From JBBILO01 sp037444855 (GTDB lineage Bacteria; Patescibacteriota; Microgenomatia; UBA1406; GWC2-37-13): 64,000 nucleotides of DNA. Positions 36,594 through 44,762 of this stretch are shown here, in pieces (within the stretch, counting starts at the first letter, position 1; every line of letters starts with the position of its first letter). The stretch lies in NCBI GenBank assembly GCA_037444855.1, contig JBBILO010000002.1:41697-105696 (forward strand). Direction: 5' to 3'. Below the pieces are notes generated by a model. The model saw nothing but the letters and a program-made list of their open reading frames with translations. It did not search any database and was not told the origin of the DNA. The position numbers and the translations under genes are program-made.

Positions 36594-38082
36594 AGATCAT
36601 TTTTTTAATATTTTAGAAAAAACAATTACACAAGAAAAAGATGAAAATTTAGGATTAGTTAAAGAGGTGAGAGATGGTGTGGTTATGGCAATTGGATTAA
36701 AAGGGGCAGAGTACGGAGAAATGGTTGAATTTGAGAATAGGTCTTTGGGACAAATTATTGATTTAACTGAAGAACAAGTTGGGATTATTGTTTTAGGCGA
36801 CTATCAATCGATTGAGAGCAATCAAATTATTAGAAAAAAAAATAAGCAGCTATCAATTAATGTTTCAAAAGATATCATTGGAAGAGTAATCGATCCTTTG
36901 GGTAATCCTTTAGATGGTTTACCAAATTATAAAAAAGATAAAGATTATCCTTTAGAAAAAATTGCTCCTAGTGTTGTCTATCGAAAACCAGTTACTGTTC
37001 CGGTAGAAACTGGATTGCTAGCAATAGATGCTTTAATTCCTATTGGTCGTGGTCAGCGGGAATTAATTATCGGTGATCGGGGAAGTGGAAAAACGAGCAT
37101 TGCCATTGATACTGTGATTAATCAAAAAGGAAAAAACTTGATTTGTATTTATTGTGCTATTGGACAAAAAGCTTCAAAAGTTGCCTTATTAATTGAGACT
37201 CTTCGGCAGCACGAAGCGTTGGATCATACAGTTATTGTCGTTGCTAATGCCTCAGATCCAGTGGCTTTACAGTATCTGGCTCCTTATACTGCTTGTGCTA
37301 TCGGAGAGTATTTTATGGATCAAGGAAAGGATGCTTTAGTAATTTACGACGATCTCACTAAACATGCTTGGGCTTATCGTCAAATTTCATTAATCTTAAG
37401 AAGACCGGCAGGAAGAGAAGCCTATCCAGGCGATATTTTTTATCTTCATTCAAGGCTTTTGGAAAGAGCTTGTCGTTTAGATGAAAAATATGGCGGCGGC
37501 TCGCTGACCGCTCTTCCGATTATTGAAACATTAGAGGGCGATGTTTCTGCCTACATTCCTACCAATGTTATCTCAATCACAGATGGTCAGATATTTTTAG
37601 AAACTGATTTATTTAATGCCGGGATTCGTCCAGCGATCAATGTTGGAATTTCTGTATCCAGGGTTGGTGGTAGCGCTCAAACTAAGGCGATGAAGCAGGT
37701 AGCCGCAAAATTAAAGTTGGATCTAGCCCAATATCGAGAAATGTCAGCTTTTGCTCAGTTTGAATCAGAGTTAGATGAGGAAACAAGAAGGTTTATTCAA
37801 AGAGGAGCAAGAATGACTCAGGTTTTAGTTCAAGATTTATATCAACCGCTTTCTTTAGCGGAAGAAGTTGCTATTATTTGGGCTGGTGTTAACGGATACT
37901 TAGATAATATTGATATAAAAAAGGTTAACCAATTTAAAAAAGAATTTTTAACCTATCTTCATACCAATTATCAAGAAATAATCGATTCAATCAACAAACA
38001 AAAAGTCTTAAATGAAAAAATTGAAAAAAGTTTAAAGGATGCGTCTGAAAAATTTTTATCGATTTTCCAGGAAAATATTTGA
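36580..38082 (+). CDS. atpA: F-type ATP synthase subunit alpha
   Basis: This 500-residue regulatory nucleotide-binding subunit has the P-loop GDRGSGKTSIAIDT, the VRRPAGREAYPGD-like block (LRRPAGREAYPGDIFYLHSRLLERA) and SVSRVGGSAQTKAMK. The N-terminus is of near-normal length, which matters because it is the usual docking site for the missing part of delta. Confidence 0.97.
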   Translation: MRQAKDHFFNILEKTITQEKDENLGLVKEVRDGVVMAIGLKGAEYGEMVEFENRSLGQIIDLTEEQVGIIVLGDYQSIESNQIIRKKNKQLSINVSKDIIGRVIDPLGNPLDGLPNYKKDKDYPLEKIAPSVVYRKPVTVPVETGLLAIDALIPIGRGQRELIIGDRGSGKTSIAIDTVINQKGKNLICIYCAIGQKASKVALLIETLRQHEALDHTVIVVANASDPVALQYLAPYTACAIGEYFMDQGKDALVIYDDLTKHAWAYRQISLILRRPAGREAYPGDIFYLHSRLLERACRLDEKYGGGSLTALPIIETLEGDVSAYIPTNVISITDGQIFLETDLFNAGIRPAINVGISVSRVGGSAQTKAMKQVAAKLKLDLAQYREMSAFAQFESELDEETRRFIQRGARMTQVLVQDLYQPLSLAEEVAIIWAGVNGYLDNIDIKKVNQFKKEFLTYLHTNYQEIIDSINKQKVLNEKIEKSLKDASEKFLSIFQENI

Positions 38083-38087
38083 TCTCT

Positions 38088-38939
38088 ATGAACTTAAGAC
38101 AAGTAAGAAAAAAAATTAAGGCTGTGAGTAATATCAGGAAAATTACCAATGCGATGCAGCTAGTTTCATCACTAAAGATGAAAAAAGCTCAAACGGAATA
38201 TAAAGAGGGAAGGATTTACCGAGATTTTTTATCTCAGATGGTTAGGGATTTAAGTCAAGGATTAGAAAAGGAAGCATCAACTTTTCTAACTGAAAATAAA
38301 TCAGGAAGGGATGTCTATCTTTTGATAACTAGCAATAAAGGTCTTTGTGGTTTTTTTAATTACATGATTTTTAAAAAAGTCTTAAAGGAAATTAATATCA
38401 AAGATAATCTTTTTATTTGTTATGGCAAGAAAGGAGTTGATTTTGTCCATCGATTACAGGGAAAAATTTTAGCTGATTTCTCAAAAAATTCGCCGATAAC
38501 TGTTATAAGCGCAGTTTTTGACTTTGTTTTAGAAAAATATTATCAGGGTGAAATCAAAAACTTATACCTTGTTTATAATAAATTTATTTCAGCAACAAAA
38601 TATGAAACCCAAATTGAAAAAATTTTACCAATTAGTTTAGAATCAAATAATCAGGTGATAAAAAAAATTAACCTTCAATACGTCATTGAACCATCATCAA
38701 AAGTGTTGATTGACAATTTGTTAAAAGATTATGTTGAACAAAAAATTAGAGACGCTATTTTAAGTAGTCAGGCAAGTGAACATTCTGCTCGAATGATCGC
38801 CATGAAAAATGCAACTGATAACGCCAAAGAAATTGAAATTGGTTTAATCAGTTTGCGTAATAAACTAAGGCAAGAAAAAATTACATACGAATTACTTGAT
38901 ATGATCACAGCTAAAGAGTCAGTCGAAGGTATTAATTAA
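38088..38939 (+). CDS. atpG: F-type ATP synthase subunit gamma
   Basis: This is the 283-residue central rotor shaft. The N-terminal helix NLRQVRKKIKAVSNIRKITNAM and the C-terminal helix SEHSARMIAMKNATDNAKE are the conserved ends of the coiled coil. I chose ATG at 38088 rather than the in-frame TTG at 38079, because the Met-Asn-Leu start matches the family. Confidence 0.95.
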   Translation: MNLRQVRKKIKAVSNIRKITNAMQLVSSLKMKKAQTEYKEGRIYRDFLSQMVRDLSQGLEKEASTFLTENKSGRDVYLLITSNKGLCGFFNYMIFKKVLKEINIKDNLFICYGKKGVDFVHRLQGKILADFSKNSPITVISAVFDFVLEKYYQGEIKNLYLVYNKFISATKYETQIEKILPISLESNNQVIKKINLQYVIEPSSKVLIDNLLKDYVEQKIRDAILSSQASEHSARMIAMKNATDNAKEIEIGLISLRNKLRQEKITYELLDMITAKESVEGIN

Positions 38940-38962
38940 TAGTTTTTAAAAAAAAATACTCT

Positions 38963-40327
38963 ATGGAAGGAAAGATTGTTGCTATTCGGGGAGTAGTAGT
39001 TGATATTCAATTTCCAATTACGGAAGCTCCTCCTGTCCTTCAAGCATTACAACTAAAAAGTAATCAAAAAAAACTAATGTTTGAAGTTCAGAATATTTTG
39101 GGTGAAGGTCGTGTGAGAACAATTGCTTTGGGGAATACTTATGGTTTAAAATTGGGTGATGTTGTTGTTAATACTGGAGATAAAGTTAAGGTGCCGGTTG
39201 GTGAAGAGACGTTAGGGAGAGTGATCAATATCGTTGGCGACCCAATTGATGATGGTGGACCGATCAAAGCAAAAAAACATTATACAATTCACCGCCCAGC
39301 GCCTGAATTAGTTACTCAATCAATTGAGGAGGAAATTTTTGAAACAGGGATCAAAGTTATTGATCTTCTTGTTCCTTTCATTAAGGGAGGAAAAGTTGCT
39401 GTTTTTGGCGGTGCGGGAGTTGGTAAGACAGTTCTAATTCAAGAATTAATTCATAATGTCGTTGTCGCCCATAAAGGGGTATCAGTATTTACTGGAGTTG
39501 GTGAAAGGAGTCGTGAAGGAAACGATCTCTGGCGGGAAATGAAAGAAACAAAGGTTTTGGATAAAACGGCTTTAGTTTTTGGTCAAATGAATGAACCTCC
39601 TGGTAATCGCTTAAGGGTTGCCTTGACGGGTGTTACTCTTGCAGAATATTTTCGAGATGAAAAAAGGATGGATGTTCTCCTTTTTATTGATAATATTTTT
39701 CGTTTTGCTCAAGCTGGATCGGAGGTTTCTGCTCTTTTAGGAAGAATACCATCAGCTGTTGGCTATCAACCGACATTAGCTTCGGAAATGGCCGCTTTGG
39801 AAGAAAGAATTACCTCTACTAATAAGGGTTCAATTACTTCAATTCAAGCGGTTTATGTTCCGGCGGATGATTATACCGATCCAGCACCAGTAGCAACTTT
39901 TTCTCATCTTGATGCCTCTTTGGCGCTGGAACGATCTTTAGCTGAACAAGGTTTATATCCAGCGATTGATCCTTTAACTTCATCTTCTCGAGCTCTTGAC
40001 CCAAAGATTGTTGGCGGAGAACATTATTTGATAGCCAATATGGTAAAAAAAATTTTACAGCGTTACAAAGAACTTCAGGATATTATTGCTATTTTAGGAA
40101 TGGAAGAACTATCTGAGGAAGATAAATTAATCGTTTCTCGAGCACGGAAAATTCAGCGATTTTTAACCCAACCAATGTTTGTTGCCGAGCCCTTTACCGG
40201 TCGACCAGGAAAATATGTTGCTCGAGAAGAGACAGTGAGGGGTTTTCGTGAGATAATTGAAGGGAAGCACGATGATAAAAGCGAAATGGCTTTTTATATG
40301 GTTGGCACAATTGATGAAGTTAAATAA
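38963..40327 (+). CDS. atpD: F-type ATP synthase subunit beta
   Basis: This 454-residue catalytic subunit has the P-loop GGAGVGKTVLIQEL, catalytic GVGERSREGNDL with the Glu, LLFIDNIFRFAQAGSEVSALLGR and the VPADDYTDPAP block. It is complete, with no unusual features. Confidence 0.98.
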   Translation: MEGKIVAIRGVVVDIQFPITEAPPVLQALQLKSNQKKLMFEVQNILGEGRVRTIALGNTYGLKLGDVVVNTGDKVKVPVGEETLGRVINIVGDPIDDGGPIKAKKHYTIHRPAPELVTQSIEEEIFETGIKVIDLLVPFIKGGKVAVFGGAGVGKTVLIQELIHNVVVAHKGVSVFTGVGERSREGNDLWREMKETKVLDKTALVFGQMNEPPGNRLRVALTGVTLAEYFRDEKRMDVLLFIDNIFRFAQAGSEVSALLGRIPSAVGYQPTLASEMAALEERITSTNKGSITSIQAVYVPADDYTDPAPVATFSHLDASLALERSLAEQGLYPAIDPLTSSSRALDPKIVGGEHYLIANMVKKILQRYKELQDIIAILGMEELSEEDKLIVSRARKIQRFLTQPMFVAEPFTGRPGKYVAREETVRGFREIIEGKHDDKSEMAFYMVGTIDEVK

Positions 40328-40333
40328 TTAATT

Positions 40334-40750
40334 ATGTCTCTTTTATTACAAATCGCTACTCCTCACCGGGTTGTTTTAGAAAAAAAGGTTAAATCGGTAA
40401 CGGTGCCGACTGAATTGGGAGAAATCACCATTTTAGCAAGACATATTCCCCTTTTAACTCTTTTAAATGAAGGCATCTTGAAAATTAAGGATGAAAATAA
40501 TGAAGAGGAGTTTTACGCTATCGGTCGCGGATATCTACAAACGAATGGAAAAAAAGTTATGATTTTAGTTGCCAGAGCGTTTGGTCAATCGGAAATTAAT
40601 GAAAAAATTATTGAAGAGAGTAAAAAAAAGGCTGAAGAGTTGATGAAAAGAGCGATTGATGATAAACTGCGACAAGAGGCGGCTTCCCTTTTGAGAAGAT
40701 CAATTATTGAGAATAGGCTATTACAAAAAGTAAGAAAAAAAAGGAGTTAG
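40334..40750 (+). CDS. atpC: F-type ATP synthase subunit epsilon
   Basis: This 138-residue rotor-foot and regulatory subunit has an N-terminal beta sandwich with VTVPTELGEITILARHIPLL and a C-terminal two-helix region rich in Lys and Glu. It ends the atp operon, 9 bp before pyrG. Confidence 0.93.
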   Translation: MSLLLQIATPHRVVLEKKVKSVTVPTELGEITILARHIPLLTLLNEGILKIKDENNEEEFYAIGRGYLQTNGKKVMILVARAFGQSEINEKIIEESKKKAEELMKRAIDDKLRQEAASLLRRSIIENRLLQKVRKKRS

Positions 40751-40759
40751 TTTGATATT

Positions 40760-42388
40760 ATGAGGTTTATTTTTATTTCAGGTGGAGTAATCTCGGGTAT
40801 TGGAAAAGGGACAACGGCTGCTTCAATCTCTTTTCTTCTAAAGCACGCCGGCTATCGAGTGGCACCAATTAAATTCGAGAACTATTTAAATCTTGATGCT
40901 GGAACTATTAATCCTATAGAACATGGCGATGTTTTTTTGTGCGAGGATGGGACAGAAGCCGATATGGATATTGGTACCTATGAAAAATTTTTAGATCAGG
41001 ATATGGGAAGAGATAACTTTATCACTATGGGCAAGATATATCAAACAGTTATAGAAAGAGAAAGAAGATTTGAGTACATGGGAGAAGATGTAGAAGCGAT
41101 TCCTCATATCACTGAGGAAATAATCAATCATATCTTAAATGTCGGTAATAAAAATGAGGCAGATTTTGTTGTTATTGAATTGGGGGGGACGGCGGGTGAG
41201 TATCAAAATGTTTTATATTATGAAGCGGCAAGGATATTAACCTTGCGTTATCCGCAAAAGGTGATTCATATTCATGTCAGTTATGTCCCGGTGCCTTTTC
41301 ATCTTAATGAACCAAAAACAAAGCCAACCCAACTTTCAGTAAGAATGCTTAACTCAATGGGAATTCAACCCAATATGATTATTGCACGAAGTGAAAAGGA
41401 TTTAGATGAAAGACGCAAGGAACGATTGGCACTTTTTTGCAATGTGAGTAAAGAAACGGTGATTTCAAATCCTAATGTTGAGTCAATTTATGAAATACCA
41501 CTTAAACTTTATCAACAAGAAGTTGAGATAAAAATTCAAAGATTATTTAATATGACTCCAAAAAGAAGCGAGATTGATTTTTGGCTAAATTTTGTAAAAA
41601 AAATTAAGGAAAAAAAGAAGAAAAAAGTCGTGGTGGCTATTGTTGGTAAGTATTTTGGTAGCGGCAATTACCACATAAGAGATTCATATGCTGCTTTGTT
41701 TGATGCCATCGATCATGGAGCAATTAATTTAGAGATTAATGTCGAAACTCGATGGATTGATGCCGAAGAGGTTCAAAAAAAAAGCGAAAAAGTAATTGGT
41801 TATCCAGACGGGATTATTGTCCCAATTGGTTGGGGTGAACGCGGAGCTGAAGGCATGATTAAAGCAGCCTCATATGCCAGAAGTAAGAAAATTCCTTACT
41901 TGGGTTTATGTTATGGAATGCAACTGGCGGTCGTCGCTTTTGCCCGTGATGTATTAGGATGGAAGGAGGCTAATACCGAAGAGAATGATCCAAAAACCCC
42001 ATATCCGGTAATCCATCTCATGCCAAAACAAAAAAAATTTATGGAAAAACGAGCTTATGGAGGAACTATGAGGTTAGGTGGTTGGAAGGCGAAAATAAAT
42101 CCTAATACTTTAGCTTCAAAAATATATCATCACCAAGCAATTATTAGCGAACGTCATCGCCATCGCTATGAGTTTAATGATCAATTCACTAGTGATTTTG
42201 AAAAACATGGCTTAATTATATCCGCTCGCTCGGTTGATGAAGGCTTGGCAGAAATGATTGAGTTGCCTCAAAATGTCCATCCATTTTATTTTGGTACACA
42301 AGGACATCCCGAATATAAAAGTCGACCGCTTAAACCTCATCCAGTGTTCGTTGAATTTTTAAAAGCAGCGATGTCGGTTAGAAAATAA
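40760..42388 (+). CDS. pyrG: CTP synthase
   Basis: This 542-residue enzyme converts UTP to CTP using glutamine and ATP. The synthetase domain starts FISGGVISGIGKGTTAASI, and the C-terminal glutaminase domain has the nucleophile Cys in GLCYGMQLAV and the terminal His-Pro-Glu in GTQGHPEYKSRP. It is probably transcribed with the atp genes because only 9 bp separate them. Confidence 0.97.
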   Translation: MRFIFISGGVISGIGKGTTAASISFLLKHAGYRVAPIKFENYLNLDAGTINPIEHGDVFLCEDGTEADMDIGTYEKFLDQDMGRDNFITMGKIYQTVIERERRFEYMGEDVEAIPHITEEIINHILNVGNKNEADFVVIELGGTAGEYQNVLYYEAARILTLRYPQKVIHIHVSYVPVPFHLNEPKTKPTQLSVRMLNSMGIQPNMIIARSEKDLDERRKERLALFCNVSKETVISNPNVESIYEIPLKLYQQEVEIKIQRLFNMTPKRSEIDFWLNFVKKIKEKKKKKVVVAIVGKYFGSGNYHIRDSYAALFDAIDHGAINLEINVETRWIDAEEVQKKSEKVIGYPDGIIVPIGWGERGAEGMIKAASYARSKKIPYLGLCYGMQLAVVAFARDVLGWKEANTEENDPKTPYPVIHLMPKQKKFMEKRAYGGTMRLGGWKAKINPNTLASKIYHHQAIISERHRHRYEFNDQFTSDFEKHGLIISARSVDEGLAEMIELPQNVHPFYFGTQGHPEYKSRPLKPHPVFVEFLKAAMSVRK

Positions 42389-42692
42389 TATTCAACGATT
42401 AAAATTAACGGGTAACACAAAAACCGGATTCTCCGAAGAGAAGGGTTGTGAAAGTGCAAAAGAGTATAAATGTAAAAGTGTAAATATTTAAATAGTTAAA
42501 ATCAGTTAATTCAGATGAATCAATTAAATCAGTAATCGGTCAAAATCGGTTGAGATTAGTTGAAATTAGTTAAAGGGTCGATCTTCATTTTGATGGAAGG
42601 TTCCGGTCACTATCTGAAAGAATAATCATTGTGACAAGAGTTCTTTTTCTTTCTTTAAAACTTGCTATAATTATTAGTTTACTCATTCTTTA
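42389..42692. repeat. Intergenic region with element copy D2 and uvrB promoter
   Basis: This 304-bp gap contains no ORF. Positions 42490-42640 hold AGTTAAAATCAGTT-type words and ATCGGTC that align with copy D1 at 28152-28300. GGTCACTATCTGA at 42605-42617 recurs with one change at about 53270. TATAAT at 42666-42671 is a likely -10 box, 21 nt before the uvrB ATG. Confidence 0.5.
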
Positions 42693-44762
42693 ATGTTTAT
42701 GTTTCAAGTCACCTCTGATTTTCAACCAACTGGAGATCAACCGAAAGCAATAGAACAATTGGTTTATGGAGTGAAAAGAGGTTTAAAAAATCAAGTTCTT
42801 TTAGGGGTGACTGGAAGCGGAAAAACTTATACCATGGCCAAGGTGATTGAAAAACTCCAAATGCCGGCTTTAATCATCTCTCACAATAAGACTTTGGCTG
42901 GACAACTCTATCAAGAGTTTCGAGACTTCTTTCCTCATAATGCCGTTTCTTATTTTGTTTCCTATTATGATTATTATCAACCAGAGGCATACATTCCGGC
43001 AACGGATACCTATATTGAAAAGGAAGCACAGATAAATGAGTTAATTGATAAATTGAGACTGCAATCAACGACTAATATTTTGACACGACCAGATACGATC
43101 GTTGTTGCTTCAGTTTCTTGTATATACAACATAGGTGATCCCTCTCAATATGGTCAATATGTCATTGAATTGGCAACTAATCAAGAAATTAGTGAGGAGA
43201 ATTTACTAAAAAGATTGATTTTACTTCAATATCAGAGAAACGAATTTGATTTTAAAAGAGGAAGCCTTCGAAGAAGAGGCGATTTTCTTGATATTTTTTT
43301 ATCATACGAAGATTTTGGTTATCGGATTGAAATAAGAGATAATAAGATTATTAGTTTATCCCAGATTGATCCATTAACTGGAAAAATCACGCGAGAAAAT
43401 CTAAAAAATATTGTGATTTATCCTGCAAAACATTTTTTAACAAGTAGAGAGATTTTTGATCCGGTTGAGAAACAAATTCGTCAAGATTTAGCTCAAGAAG
43501 TTAAGGAACTAAAAAGGAAAGGAAAAATTATTGAAGCTGAAAGATTGTTAAGAAGAGTGAATTATGATTTAGAGATGATTAGGGAAGTCGGCTATGTCAA
43601 TGGCATCGAAAATTACTCTCGATATTTCGATGGACGAGCGCCTGGTGAACCACCATATACTTTGATCAATTACTTTCAAAAAGCCTATGGAAAGCGCTGG
43701 TTGCTTTTTATTGACGAATCTCATATGACCGTGCCCCAATTGCAAGGGATGTTTCGCGGAGATTATTCAAGAAAAAAAACTTTAGTTGAATATGGATTTC
43801 GACTGAAAGCCGCCTTTGATAATCGACCATTAAAATTTGAAGAGTTTTATCAATTGCCAAGCTATATTATCTATGTTTCAGCAACACCGGATGATTGGGA
43901 ATTAGAACAAGCAAAAAAAGAAGCAAAAAATTTAAAGCTTGATTACCAAGGAGTGGCTCAGCAATTAATAAGGCCGACTGGTATCGTTGATCCAGAGATT
44001 GAAATCAGGCCGGCTAAAAATGAGGTAGAGGATTTGGTTTCTGAGATAGAAAAAGAAGTGACCAAAAAAAATAAAATCTTGGTAACAACCTTAACCAAAA
44101 GAATTGCTGAAGATTTGACTGATTTTTTAAAGGATAAAGGAATTCGGGCAATGTATCTTCACTCAGATATTGAAACATTAAAAAGAAGTAATATTTTAGA
44201 AAATTTAAGAAGAGGAGAATATGATGTTTTAATTGGCATTAATTTGCTTCGAGAAGGACTTGATTTACCAGAAGTTGGAATGGTGGCAATTTTGGATGGT
44301 GATAGAGAAGGGTTTTTAAGATCGAAAACGAGCTTGATCCAAACAATGGGAAGGGCGGCAAGAAACGTTCATGGTCGGGTAATAATTTATGCTGATATTA
44401 TGACTCGGTCAATCGAAGAAGCTAAAAAGGAAATTGAACGACGTCGGCGATATCAATTAGAATATAATCGAAGACACCAAATCAATCCCCAAACTGTTTA
44501 CAAGCCAATTCGTGAAAAGATTATCGATGGAGAAGTAAATCAAGAAGAGACATTCTTACAACTTCGTGATCGCCAAATTTTTGAAAAAATCGATGAAATT
44601 AAAACAGAAGGTTTGACTCCTTATGATCAAAAACGGTTCATTAAAAAATTAGAACGATTAATGAAAAAAGCTGCTGATGACTTAAATTTTGAGTTAGCAA
44701 TTAAAATCCGAGACAAAATTAAAAGTTTATCCAATGAAGGATTGTCTCTATCGACAAAATGA
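42693..44762 (+). CDS. uvrB: Excinuclease ABC subunit B
   Basis: UvrB is the damage-verifying helicase-like subunit. The 689-residue protein has Walker A GVTGSGKTYTMAK, the beta-hairpin region YYDYYQPEAYIP, DESH (FIDESHMTVPQL), motif V/VI INLLREGLDLPEV and QTMGRAARN, and a C-terminal UVR coiled coil that binds UvrA and UvrC. ATG at 42699 (MFQV) is an alternative start. It overlaps uvrA by 4 bp. Confidence 0.97.
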   Translation: MFMFQVTSDFQPTGDQPKAIEQLVYGVKRGLKNQVLLGVTGSGKTYTMAKVIEKLQMPALIISHNKTLAGQLYQEFRDFFPHNAVSYFVSYYDYYQPEAYIPATDTYIEKEAQINELIDKLRLQSTTNILTRPDTIVVASVSCIYNIGDPSQYGQYVIELATNQEISEENLLKRLILLQYQRNEFDFKRGSLRRRGDFLDIFLSYEDFGYRIEIRDNKIISLSQIDPLTGKITRENLKNIVIYPAKHFLTSREIFDPVEKQIRQDLAQEVKELKRKGKIIEAERLLRRVNYDLEMIREVGYVNGIENYSRYFDGRAPGEPPYTLINYFQKAYGKRWLLFIDESHMTVPQLQGMFRGDYSRKKTLVEYGFRLKAAFDNRPLKFEEFYQLPSYIIYVSATPDDWELEQAKKEAKNLKLDYQGVAQQLIRPTGIVDPEIEIRPAKNEVEDLVSEIEKEVTKKNKILVTTLTKRIAEDLTDFLKDKGIRAMYLHSDIETLKRSNILENLRRGEYDVLIGINLLREGLDLPEVGMVAILDGDREGFLRSKTSLIQTMGRAARNVHGRVIIYADIMTRSIEEAKKEIERRRRYQLEYNRRHQINPQTVYKPIREKIIDGEVNQEETFLQLRDRQIFEKIDEIKTEGLTPYDQKRFIKKLERLMKKAADDLNFELAIKIRDKIKSLSNEGLSLSTK

